From the NCBI GenBank assembly GCA_963693305.1, contig OY855908.1, forward strand, positions 29,592,805-29,656,804: a stretch of 64,000 nucleotides of DNA, read 5' to 3'. The first letter of the stretch is position 1, and the number at the start of each line of letters is the position of its first letter. The position numbers were made by a program, and so were the translations under genes. The notes beneath the pieces were generated by a model that saw nothing but the letters and a program-made list of their open reading frames with translations, ran no database searches and was not told where the DNA came from. This document shows positions 44,283-56,038 of this stretch, piece after piece. The stretch is from Meandrina meandrites. Taxonomy: Eukaryota > Cnidaria > Anthozoa > Scleractinia > Meandrinidae.

Positions 44283-45168
44283 TTGTCATTTTATGTGGCA
44301 AGGTTTTCTAGCCTTTGTCTCGAGTTAAGTGTGACGTTATTTTCAACAAACGTGTAATTATAGGAATGCGTGTATTCAGCAGGTTTAGACTTTTAATGAA
44401 GACGTTGTTAGACTGACGGATGAAAAAAGCTCGTTCACTAATTACCCGATTCACGTTATCTCTATGTTTCTCGTCTCTTTCTTTTCTTCTTATGAAGCGG
44501 CTTGTCAGTGACAGGTTTATAAAAATGAGATAAAAGCTTTTCTTGTTGCTCACACCATTTATTTAAATCGGAGACAGCATTTAAAAGATCTCATTATTAT
44601 GATTATTATTTTATCTTTATTATTATTCTCATTATTCTGATATCCATAAGCTCTCATTATTTTGGTAAAGTAGATGTGCTGTTAGCTAACCTTATTAGAC
44701 TTACTGGTATTGGATATAAGTATTTTAAAAACTTGCAAGTATTGTGTTAATGGATTCTGTGTACAGTGCAGTCTTATCATTAGTTTTAAATCTCGTGCGT
44801 TCCGGATACGTTTCCTGTGTTTTATGTCCACGTGTTTAATGCTCAAAGTGCTTGCACTGTACAAAGAATATATGGTAGTGTGGACGCTATTAGGGACCTT
44901 TAGATCGGAGTTTGATATCGAGTACGAGGACGACTTTCGAATTTCAATTCAGTTGCGTTCCCAGAGCCCTTACCCCTCCCTATTGCTGACCAGTTGAAAA
45001 GAGATTTGGTATGAGGTTGTTTTCAAATGTGATATGCGAAAGCATAAGCACTACGGTTAAACAGTCAATCTCGTGTTCGTGCTCCGATCTGAAGGTCTCT
45101 TTTGCTTCAGCCAGGTTACGATTTTATCAGCTGGTCTGAGGTTACCTAACCTCCTATGCAGACATTCC

Positions 45169-45228
45169 TTTGGCTCGTCACGCACTCCACCGCAACATTC
45201 GCTGAGGAGGAGTGCGTGACGAACCAAA
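45169..45228. repeat. Conserved hairpin, unit 4 copy
   Basis: Arms identical in core to the unit 1 copy; 20-nt loop. Confidence 0.7.
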
Positions 45229-47689
45229 AGTAGCAGACTGTTGAATCAGTCCGTTAGGAAAAATTGATTGTTAGTTACCGTTATTGCTGAGTTTATATTG
45301 AGTTCTTGTTTCATATTGGGACCTTTCATACAGTGAAAGAGGTTTGTTACACGAGAACGGGTTGCCACAATTTTTCTGTAACGTTACATGTAGCAATCTG
45401 GCTATAATTTTCCCATACATAACGGAAATCATGAGGATTCTCCGTAAGAAAAACTAAAATAGTAACTGTTTATGTAGGTGTTTTCTGTTTTGTATATTTT
45501 CCGTTCAAAATAGCTCAGTTGCAATTAATAAACCTACATATGTTTAACATTACATGTCAGTTCCAATTGATGAAGGAGCTAGAAAACAGCGTTCAAGGTT
45601 ATTTTCCCTAAAGTCACTGCTTATATGTAGCATTGTCAGTGACACTTTATTGAAAGCGAAAAATAAGGCACTCCCAGATAACTAATCTTCCTTGAAATGA
45701 TCAGAAGTGTTCTTTAGGTCACATTGTTAAAACTACGGTGAAACTGTCACCTCGACATTTGAAGATTTAAAACGCTTCTTTGTTATTATTGACATTATTA
45801 ACAATAAATTCGCTAAGATTAAAAACAAGTAAGGCTGGCGATACAAGTGATACGTTTAACACTTAAAATACTTGTACAGACCATCGAAATGCCGTGTTAC
45901 CATTGCTTTCAAACAATCAGCGGACAAGAATTCTTTCAGTTGTTGAATTAAAAAAAAAAATAGAGCTCAATTATCCCTTCAAATACTCAGTACCCATGCT
46001 CGACTGAGTCTGGACTCCATCTTGAGCGGTGACGTCGGCTTTGCGCAGTTTTCTTATTTGATTACTGTGCTAGGTCACGTGCAATATTATTGATTTGCCT
46101 CGACGGCTGTCTTTATGCCAACGTGCTTATATTCCCAAATTGCGGTGTGATTGAAATTATTTGCGGCATGTAAGTTGAAAAAACTAAGCGTTATCTCTCA
46201 GGAAATGCAGAATGATTACAATATGCTCCATGTTGTTTGAACAGCCAGCTCTCAGTTTGTTGATATCTAACATGAAACTTGCTATTACATTGTATTTTAA
46301 CTCAACTATCATGAATGGGCATCTCAAGCGTCTATAACGCGCTATTATTGTCAAACTAATATATAACGTAAAAGGATTTCTCTTCGAGTCTTACGAACAG
46401 TTGTTCGTTGAATTTCACTCAGTATCAGTAATTTATTCATCATGCTTGTTGTAAATGCAAAGTAAGCACATTCAAAAGTAACACTGTTGTTTACCTGCAT
46501 TTCGATCAATATCCTGGAACACATCCTGAACGGAAGTTGTAAGTGTTAAGCAATTTCCTTTCAAGAGATCGATAATGATAAACTGGATGTAGCCGTTTTT
46601 TTAGCTTTGAACTTCATTCAAACTTGTATTTTCACCTGCAAACACTCTAAGCGTAAATAACTAGCCCTGTACTGTACAACGTTTGAGTTACCAGTTACTA
46701 GTTGTACGAGATTTATTCAACAATAAAGAAGATAGAAGAGTTCCAGATCTGTGTTTGTCCTTAACTGTGAGCTGTTCGACTGACAAAAAAAACAACCCTG
46801 TACTTCTGCCATTTAAGTAACGTGTTCTTTGCAGCAAGCCTGTGCTCTGCCAAGATTTTCCCCAACCAAGTCCGTTTGTCTGTTTATCCGTCCATTACCA
46901 GCGCCCCAGATGAGAATTCATATTCATCCCGAAAAAGCGCAGTATCCAGGCGCCAAAAACCCTTACGTAACAGTTGTTTCATGCTACGGAAACTAGAGAC
47001 TGTAGAGTTTGAGGATCGAAGACATGACAACTGAACATGTTAAATTGTTAAACAAATAAGAAAAGAAAAGTCTTCTGGGAGCGTAGTAGGTCGACATAAT
47101 CTCGTTATCTTAGCATGAAGTGGTTAGACATAAATGCTAATCCACCCGGATTGAATATTCACGTGGATTGCGTCTGTTTCAGCTCATGGATCAAGAACGA
47201 GGTATGTTCATGTGTAGCGCACCTGTTTCGGCTCATGGATTAAGAACGAGGTAAGTGCATGTGCAGCGCGCTTGTTTGGGCTTGTGTATCATATTAATTA
47301 GTTGCCGGGTATTCTAAATTTTAGCCGGAACCGGCATCAATCCGACAATCACCAACAATGTCAGTCTTTTCACTCGGACGGTCACACCAGACAAACTGTT
47401 GTGTGCAATTGCCCTTTTGACGATTAACTTTCTTACCTGCATAACAATAAATTCACCGCGGTTGCGAAACAATTTCGCTAGAAACTACAAATTGTCCGAG
47501 ATCATTGGCTTTTGGTGAATGATCTCTCTCGCTCCTGTCTCTCTGTAAAGGCTTTTCTCGCGTTCTCCCAACAACCCGCGTTAGGTTTTAGTACCTGCAA
47601 ACCCACAGAAAGTTTAGTCTATTGTAATTTTAATTTTAATGCTTGTTAAAACAAGCATTAGCTTTCCTTATTTCTGCCCAAGCTCGGAA

Positions 47690-47849
47690 CTCCGGCGAAA
47701 CCTCCGCTGTTCCCGCGCTTCAGCGTTCCAGCATTCCAGTGGAAAGTTGTCGGACGCCAAAGACTGGGCCCCAGTGTAGTTACTTTAATGGCGGCGCACA
47801 TGTGATTTGTTGTAGAAGACGTTGTCGCTGTTTTAACAGTTTTATTAAG
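47690..47849 (+). promoter_or_regulatory. Inferred exon 1/promoter of copy 5 gene
   Basis: GTTCCCGCGCTTCAGCGTTC, TTTAATGGCGGCG, TTTTATTAAG then donor GTAAGAGAGT at 47850. The intron to the acceptor at 51398-51399 would be about 3.55 kb. Confidence 0.5.
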
Positions 47850-48325
47850 GTAAGAGAGTCTTTTAGAATACATTTTTCCTATCCAGAGCTGTAGAATACA
47901 GATCACCTATATCCATGTTACTGAATAGGAGTTCACAGCTCGAAATAACCTCAGATCAGTCGCCGCTCGCTGGTCACATAACAATCCGATAATCAGTGTA
48001 GGAATATTCGCCGAGGTTCACTTTGCCACGGGCGTTTTTACTATAATTTTTTTTATAATTTTGGAGGTGACTATCAAGATATCATAAAAGGAGAAGAAAA
48101 CGAAAGAAGAAATGTAAATACAATGTAGCAGACATAACTGTTGACTTGCTTACATGTTACAAAAGATACATGTCACAAAAGATATGCAGGAAGCAGTAGA
48201 TAATGCTTGAATGAGTGGACATGTGAAATATTTTAAAATGTCAGAAAACCAAGTGGGATGAACACTCTGCCTTGACTAGATGATGACTAATTGTCGATTA
48301 ACGCCTTTCTCATATATAGAGGATG

Positions 48326-48997
48326 TTACATGGTGGCTCAAAGATATGAATTTTATGTTCGAGTGGCAGAAATGAGTGAGATATCGTTTTTGCCACGAGA
48401 ACATAAAAATCATATCTTTGAGCCAACATGTAATGTTCGTTTTATTATATGGAGACCAGATGTGGTTGATATCGCCAATTTAAATTATTTCATTGTTTTC
48501 GAATAATCGAGCCAGCTCTACAAATTACTGTTCGTCTTCATAGAAAACACGAAGCACCTGTGTCAGGGATATACAAACACTAACTGACTTCTAATCAAAC
48601 AACATACATGAAATACTTGTCAACTAAATAACGTAACACATAAGAACTGAAAGCATCACTTTGACTTGAATCCGAGGCGGCAATGTCTTGACGGCCGATA
48701 GGTTTCGACTACTTTTGTTTTCTTCTTTACAACATCTTGCACTTTGCGAAATTCTTTCTTTTTCCTCGCTTAGTTAAACAAATTAAACCTGATTGTCGAT
48801 GCTTGCTAACAATAACAAACGACACAAGAAACCAAGTTCATTCAACAAAGTAGAAAAGGCACTAGTCGTGACGTCAATGAGTGATATGACACTTGCAAGC
48901 GTGTCATACGGAAAATACGCCACTTGGGTCCCGGATGGAGTGGCGTATGGATTCTACGAGTGGTTTAGTTCCCAGTAAAACACTCTCTTCCATGTAA
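48326..48997. mobile_element. Palindromic element with TTACATGG ends
   Basis: Absent from units 1 and 5. TTACATGG at 48326 and CCATGTAA at 48990-48997. Close to the left end, a hairpin with arms AGATATGAATTTTATGTTCG and ACATAAAAATCATATCT spans 48343-48420. Internal 60-70-codon ORFs look fortuitous. Confidence 0.55.
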
Positions 48998-49389
48998 TAA
49001 ATTTGTTTACTAGATAGCAACGCCAGTCTTCAGTAATATGTTTGAAACAAATGTTACTTTGGATTATTCAATCATTATCAATTGTTTTTGTTTTTTGCCA
49101 ATCCATATTTTTCTTCTGTGAGTTCAATATTGTTATTGATTACTGATATCAATCGATAGCAATCAGCAATTGATATTGATTGATTTCCAAATATCGATTT
49201 CTACAGATTGACCACGCCTGGGGTAATAACAAAAATGGATTAGTCTCTCTTGTTGTACTTGCAATTGATTGAAAATTAATACTGAGCAAAGTCTATGAGA
49301 AGAATGCTAAAACATCACATACCCCTGTGGCCCATCATAAGCAACAACCCCCTTGTGTTTAATAGCCTGCCCCCAACAAAACCTTTACA

Positions 49390-51096
49390 CTGACAGCTGG
49401 TATAATTTGCTCTTGAAAATGAGGGGTGGTACATGGACTAGGTCCATGAGGTGGTCAATGGACTGTGTGCACAGGGGTTGTCGTCATATCTAGTTTGCTA
49501 TTCACGCTAACCAAAGTGCCAGTCTGTAGTCTGCATTTGTTGACACTGACTTTTTGCAGGTCTTTTTGGTGTTAAAAGGCCTAGGTAATCATTTTCCAAA
49601 ATTCCTAGTGTTCCAGATATTGTGATAGTGATTCCTTTGAAATAAAAGAAAATTTCAGTCATTAAAATTTCTGCCATGTTTGCTAGTGACAGTGGCTTAG
49701 TAGGCAAAGTCTGACAATGTTGTTCACAGGACATGTGAGGCCATAGGACTTTATTTCTGCAGTTGCATGATTTATTGGACTTTGACTCAACACCAATGTC
49801 AGTGATAAAGCCACTGTTACTATGACACTAAGCAAAATGGAAGTTAATATTGACGTGCAGACCAAAGTTTGAAAACTCAGTTCAACAACCACAAGCTTTC
49901 ATTGAAGCGTCACAAGCATTTACACAACACTGGGCTATTAAAATACGTCTGGGACCTAAAGTACCAATTTCTCAATCAAGTGTCAGTTTTCATGTAAGCA
50001 AGTCCATTGAAGGGAAACCAGTCACACTGCAATAATTATTATCAAGGCTGATTAAATTAAGAAAGGCAGAATAAAATTTCATATCATAAAGGCTGAATAA
50101 ATTAAGAAAGGCGGAATATAGCTTTATATAATTTATTGCCCATTAAGTTACCAATGCTCAAACCAATGTACCACATGATTGACGTTTACGTATTGTTTCC
50201 TTTGTTCCGTTTTATTGCTTAATTTGACTACTTGATTTTTTGCCCTATCTGGATTTGCATCAGTATATTTTACCGGTTTACATGTTTGCAAGCCATCATT
50301 TGCACATTTTTTTAATTTTTTAATTTTGTTGTTTTGCCTTTCGTGATATTCATCTCTGAAAATTATACTAAAACAATTATTTGCCTCATTCATAGTGAAT
50401 CTCAGGGAATAATAGTTATTGTTAAATATTGACAATGTATGGGTTGTTTTCTGGGAGGTATGGTTGCCTAATGGTTAGTGTGCTTGACTTCGCATTGAGC
50501 GGACTGGATTCGAGCCCTGGCTAGAATCAGTTCATTGTGCTCTTGTGTAAGACAATTAGCTCTCGTGGTGCATCTCTCTGCCCAGGTGTATAACTGGGTA
50601 CTGGTGAATTTCTTGCTGGGGTAACCCTGCAATGGTTCAGCCTCACATCTATTGGGGAGGAGGGGAGACATACTGATAAACTTAAAATACTAGTAAAAAT
50701 GCTCTTGTAATCTCTATTTCGGATCATTCCAAGGCCATTCTTTATTACTTTCCTAAACACCCAAGCTTCAACGCATTCAAAAGTCTGCAGTACGTCTTGC
50801 CATGAGATGCAAACTTTCAGAAAGTGTGATACCATTTTAAAGGAACCAAGACTTGCTCCCAGTTGAGCGCAGAAATGATTTTAAGATTCTACTTATAATT
50901 TATAAAATCTTGCATGACCAATCCACTGACTACCTGGAATCTCTTATTTAGGAATGTTGTCCACCGAAGTTACGATGGGCAGTTACGATGGCAGCGCTTT
51001 TTCTTTTGCCGCACCAAAAGTCCATACCCGGGGACATTAAGAAAGCAAAGACCTTTTAGCTCTGTTTCAAAAATAGTCTTGGCGCACAACCTGTCA
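49390..51096. repeat. Upstream block of zinc-finger copy 5
   Basis: Paralogue of 17991-19718. The last 700 bp are almost identical to 19036-19718, marking the recent exchange with unit 2. The first part is more diverged. Confidence 0.75.
50454..50670 (+). mobile_element. tRNA-derived SINE fragment
   Basis: Same fragment as at 19074-19290, with two or three substitutions. Confidence 0.7.
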
Positions 51097-51452
51097 CAAG
51101 TTTTACTTTACTTTACATAGGTATTCGCTTTGTAACTTTCTTCATAAAAATTCAAGGCTGTTTTCTTTTTATATCGTGAGAAGTTGACAACTCTCTCTCT
51201 AGTTTTCCAAACGTTCACAACAATTTCTACCTGGTCGTTTCATAAATTATGAAAACAATGTATCAAGGATAGTTTTGAAATACAGAGAGTGTGTACCAGG
51301 GCTCCTTCCCCTTTCCTTGTTCTCTCCATGAGTACAGGTTTTGACTGACCGACCCACCGCCTGATCACTGATACCAATTTTCTGCAATCATTTTCTTAGG
51401 AATACGCAGAAGCATCCACCTTGACATCAGAGTTTACTTAACTAACAACGCC
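51097..51452 (+). promoter_or_regulatory. Unit 5 intron end, acceptor and leader
   Basis: Acceptor ATTTTCTTAG with AG at 51398-51399, then the 53-nt leader. Nearly identical to the unit 2 flank. Confidence 0.65.
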
Positions 51453-53207
51453 ATGCCTCGCCTGAAGGGTGCCAAATGTTACGCTCCTGCTGGCGATAAC
51501 GAAAATGTTACTGGACATGAAGTGATAGGGAATATGCCAGTTTACAAGCATCGTGAACAAACACATAGTGGATTGAAGCGGTATGCATGCAAGTATTGTA
51601 AAAAGCGTTTTAACCATTCAAAAGATTGCAAGAACCATGAACGAACACATACAGGAGAGAAGCCGTACACATGCAAGCACTGTAATAAGAGCTTTAGCCG
51701 GTCGTCAAATTGCAAGACTCACGAACGAACACATACAGGGGAGAAGCCGTTTTCATGCAAGCATTGCAATAAGTGCTTTAGCACTTTGACTCATCGCAAG
51801 ACACACGAACGAACACATACAGGAGAGAAGCCGTTTTCATGTAAGCATTGTAAAAAGAGCTTTAGCGCTGTATCAGCCCGTAAGACACATGAACGAACAC
51901 ATACAGGAGAGAAGCCGTTTTCATGTAAGCATTGTAAAAAGAGGTTTAGCGATGTATCAGCCCGTAAGAAACATGAACGGACACATACAGGAGAGAAGCC
52001 GTTTTCATGTAAGCATTGTAATAAGTGCTTTAGCATCTCGACGAATTGCAAGACGCACGAACGAACACATACAGGAGAGAAGCCGTACACATGCAAGCAC
52101 TGTAAAAAGAGCTTTAGCGATGTATCAGCCTGCAAGGCACATGAACGATTACATACAGGAGAGAAGCCGTACATATGCAAGCACTGTAATAAGAGCTTTA
52201 GCGAATCGTCAAGTTGCAGGAAACATGAACGAACACATACAGGAGAGAAGCCGTTTTCATGCAAGCACTGTAATAAGAGCTTTAGTCAATCGTCAAATTG
52301 CATGAAACACGAACGAACACATACAGGAGAGAAGCCGTTTTCATGCAAGCATTGTAATAAGAGCTTTAGCCAATCGTCAAATTGCAAGAAACACGAACGA
52401 ACACATACAGGAGAGAACCCGTTTTCATGCAAGCATTGTAATAAGAGCTTCAGCCAATCGTTAAGTTGCAAGAAACATGAACGAACACATACAGGTGAGA
52501 AGCCGTTTTCATGCAGGCATTGTCACAAGAACTTTAGCCACTCGTCAAATTGCAAGACACACGAACGGACGCATACAGGAGAGAAGCCGTTCTCATGCAA
52601 GCATTGTAATAAGAGCTTCAGCCAATCGTCAAGTTGCAAAAAACACGAACGAACACATACAGGAGAGAAGCCGTTTTCATGCAAGCATTGTAATAAGTGC
52701 TTTAGCAATTTGTCACATTGCAAGAGACATGAACGAACACATACAGGAGAGAAGCCCTTTTCATGCAAGCATTGTAATAAGTGCTTTAGCAATTTGTCAC
52801 ATTGCAAGAGACACGAACGAACACATACAGGAGAGAAGCCGTTTTCATGCAAGCATTGTAATAAGAGCTTCAGCCAATCGTCAAATTGCAAGAAACATGA
52901 ACGAACACATACAGGAGAGAAGCCGTTTTCATGCAAGCATTGTAATAAGTGCTTTAGCCAATCATCACACTGCAAGATTCATGAAAAGCAACACTCGCAA
53001 GAAAAGTCTTTAAAACAGGGACGACACCTTCAAGAACCGACGGCAACTTCCTTTGGCAAAAAGTCCTGTATGTTGTCTTATTTGACTGAAGGAAATTCAA
53101 GCCAAGTTGAAAGCCTCACCTGTTGGATATGTCAGGAAGAATTTAGCAGTAAGGCATGTATCGTCCAACATTACGATGATCATATGAGAAAGGTAATGCC
53201 AACGTAA
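51453..53207 (+). CDS. C2H2 zinc-finger protein, copy 5 (17 array fingers + C-terminal finger)
   Basis: The longest family member, 584 aa. N-terminus 1-45 as in copy 2. Seventeen fingers run from Cys46 to about residue 514, and a CWIC finger begins at 557. All zinc ligands are present. One linker reads TGENP instead of TGEKP before finger 11. Fingers 1-9 equal copy 2 residue for residue. Fingers 11-16 use helix sets close to copy 3 (QSSSCKK, NLSHCKR, QSSNCKK). Fingers 14 and 15 are identical, an apparent 84-bp duplication. The 3-prime flank matches unit 4. The gene is therefore a recombinant. Likely nuclear DNA-binding protein; the inferred first exon is at 47690-47849. Confidence 0.92.
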   Translation: MPRLKGAKCYAPAGDNENVTGHEVIGNMPVYKHREQTHSGLKRYACKYCKKRFNHSKDCKNHERTHTGEKPYTCKHCNKSFSRSSNCKTHERTHTGEKPFSCKHCNKCFSTLTHRKTHERTHTGEKPFSCKHCKKSFSAVSARKTHERTHTGEKPFSCKHCKKRFSDVSARKKHERTHTGEKPFSCKHCNKCFSISTNCKTHERTHTGEKPYTCKHCKKSFSDVSACKAHERLHTGEKPYICKHCNKSFSESSSCRKHERTHTGEKPFSCKHCNKSFSQSSNCMKHERTHTGEKPFSCKHCNKSFSQSSNCKKHERTHTGENPFSCKHCNKSFSQSLSCKKHERTHTGEKPFSCRHCHKNFSHSSNCKTHERTHTGEKPFSCKHCNKSFSQSSSCKKHERTHTGEKPFSCKHCNKCFSNLSHCKRHERTHTGEKPFSCKHCNKCFSNLSHCKRHERTHTGEKPFSCKHCNKSFSQSSNCKKHERTHTGEKPFSCKHCNKCFSQSSHCKIHEKQHSQEKSLKQGRHLQEPTATSFGKKSCMLSYLTEGNSSQVESLTCWICQEEFSSKACIVQHYDDHMRKVMPT

Positions 53208-54463
53208 ATGACATTTTGAGCCAAGGAGCCCTTCTGTCGATCTGTTCCGTCTGTCGGCTTGAAATCTGTAAAAGAAACACAAATTTCCATTGGGAACGTT
53301 TCCACTGGGAAAACGGGAATACCTTTTCAGCAATTTTATTTCGGATATTTTCTAGTGGAACGAACGGAAAAGTCGTGTTCCATTTGCATCCCAACCCTAA
53401 TTTGCGGAAATTTTTGTAAATGGTTAACATCCCACAGGTCTCTTTTCTTCTTCTTCTTCTTCTTCTTCTTCTTGGGTTAATTTCTACCTTTTGTCACCTT
53501 TTCAAGCATACATGTTATATATCATAAACGCTGCCATGATAAAGCGCTTGTTGATTTGCAGTATGAGATTGTATTATCATGTGATTACACATTGATAAAT
53601 TTGTTTTGCTCATTTTGTCATTTTCTGTCGAGTTAAGTGTGACGTTATTTTCAGCAAACGTATACAAAATAGGAATGCGCGTATTCAGCAGGTTTAGACT
53701 TTTAATGAAGACGTTGTTAGACTGACGGATGAAAAAAGCTCGTTCACTAATTACCCGTTTCACGTTATCTCTATGTTTTTCGTCTTTTTCTTTTCTTATT
53801 ATTAAGCGGCTTGTCAGTGACAGGTTTATAAAAATGAGATAAAAGCTTTTCTTGTTGGTCACACCATTTATTTAAATCGGAGACAGCATTTAAAAGATCT
53901 CATTATTATGATTATTATTTTATCTTTATTATTATTCTCATGCTGATATCTATAAGCTCTCATTATTTTGGTAAAGTAGATGTGCTGTTAGCTAACCTTA
54001 CTAGACTTACTGGTATTGGATATAAGTATTTTAAAAACCTGCAATTAATATGTTAATGTATTCTGTGCACAATGCAGTCACTGCGGATGTATTCACTGTA
54101 TTAATGTTAAATTTCGTGCGTTACGGATACGTTTCATGTGTTTTATGTCCACCTGTTTAATGCTCAAAGTGCTTGCACTGTACAAAGAATATATGGTAAG
54201 AGGACTCTATTAGGAACCTTTAGATCGGAGTTTGATATCGAGTACGAGGACGGCTTTCGATTTTCAATTCAGTTACGTTCACAGAGCCCTCACCCCTCTC
54301 TATTGCTGACCAGTTGAAAAGAGATTTGGTATGACGTTGTTTTCAAATATGATAATCGATAGCATAAGCACTAGATAAACAGTCGTATTTGTAGTCAATG
54401 TTCGTGCTCCAATCTGAAGGCCTCTATTGCTTCAGCCAGCGTTAGGATTTAATCAGACATTCC

Positions 54464-54523
54464 TTTGGCTCGTCACGCACTCCACCGCAACATTCACCGA
54501 GGAGGAGTGCGTGACGAACCAAA
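54464..54523. repeat. Conserved hairpin, unit 5 copy
   Basis: Arms as in unit 1; the loop differs by one or two bases. Confidence 0.7.
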
Positions 54524-55916
54524 AGTAGCAGACTGTTGAATCAGTCCGTTAGTAAAAGTGAATTGTTAGTTATTGAAATGTTGAGTTTATATTGAGTTCT
54601 TGTTTCATATGGCGACCTTTCATATAGTGAAAGAGGTTTATTTAATTAGTAAAACTAAAATAGTAACCGTTTATATAGGTGTTTTCTGTTTTGTATATTT
54701 TCCGTTCAAAATTCCTGAGTTACAATAAATAAACCTACATATGTTTAAGTTCATTACATGTCAGTTCCAATTGATGAAAGAGCTAGAAAACAGCGTTCAA
54801 GGTTATTTTCCCCAAAGTCACTGCTTATATGTAGCCTAGTCAGTGACACGTAATTGAAAGCGAAAAATAAGGCAGATAAGCAACCTTCCTTGAACTGATC
54901 TAAAGTGTTCTTTAGGTCACATTGTTAAAACTACGGTAAAACTGTCACCTCGACATTCGAAGATTTAAAACGCTTCTTTGTTATTATTGACATTATTAAC
55001 AATAAATTCGCTAAGATTAAAAACAAGTAAGGCTGGCGATACAAGTGATACGTTTAACACTTAAAATACTTGTACAGACCATAGAAATGCCGGCAAAAAA
55101 ATGTTCACTTGAATTTCACGAAAATTTCGTTGCGTTACAAATTACGTCTTTTTCATGTTCCAAACTCCCGTTCCCTTTGCTTTTAAACAATCAGCGGGCG
55201 AGAATTCTTTCAGTTGTTGAATTAAAAAGAAATAGAACTCAATTATCCCTTCAAAGACTCAGTACCCAGGCGTCCTCGGCTCGACTGAGTCTGGACTCTA
55301 TCTTGAGCGGTGACGTCGGCCGTTCGCGGTTTTCTTATTTTATTGCTGTGCTAGGTCCCGTGCGATATTATTGATTTGCCTTGACGGCGGTCTTTATGCC
55401 AACCTGCTTGTATTCTCAAATTGCAGTGTGATTGAAATTCGTTGCGGCATGTAAGTTGAAAAAAACTAAGCGTTATCTCTCAGGAAATGCAGAGTGATTA
55501 CAATATGCTCTGTGGTGTTTGAACAGCCAGCTCTCAGTTTATTGATCTGTAACTAGAAACTTCCATCTACGACGTAACTAAAGTTTAAATATAGTTAGTC
55601 TCAAGTAACTTATTCATCATGCTGCATCAGTGCAAAGTAAGCACATTCAAAAGTAACACTGTTGTTTACCTACATTTCGATCGATATCCTGGGGCACATC
55701 CTGAACTGAAGATGTAAGTGTTCAGCAATTTCGTTCCAAGAGATCGTTAATGATAAACTCGACGTAGTTGTTTATTTAGCTTTGAACTTCATTCAAACTT
55801 GTATTTTCACCTGTCATTAATTATCACACTCTAATCGTATATAACTAGCCCTGTACTGTACAACATTTGAGTTACCAGTCACTAGTTCTACGAGGTTTAT
55901 TCAACAATAAAGAAGA

Positions 55917-56003
55917 GTTCCTTGTAGCAAGCCTGTGCTTTATTGTTAATTTTTCTCTTTGTATGAATTTTATCTAATGTATATTTCTGGGCACGAAATA
56001 AAA

Positions 56004-56037
<34 letters not shown>

Positions 56038-56038
56038 G
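55917..56038 (+). mobile_element. 5-prime-truncated LINE tail with (TTG)n
   Basis: Absent from unit 4 (about 46735). Ends GGGCACGAAATAAAACA followed by a (TTG)n tract, flanked by GAGTTCC on both sides. Such short microsatellite tails are typical of CR1/L2-like LINEs. Its first ~23 bp (GTTCCTTGTAGCAAGCCTGTG) duplicate host sequence found 215 bp downstream. Confidence 0.6.

Larger units (their letters stand above)
43787..48325. repeat. Unit 4 downstream block
   Basis: Closest to unit 5 (53208 onward), both with the same deletion next to the stop codon. Includes a (CTT)n tract at 44026-44057. Contains no conserved ORF. Confidence 0.65.

Noticed and set aside
48793..48978. 61-codon ORF in the TTACATGG element
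   Set aside because: Short, unrecognised and confined to a palindromic insertion absent from other units.
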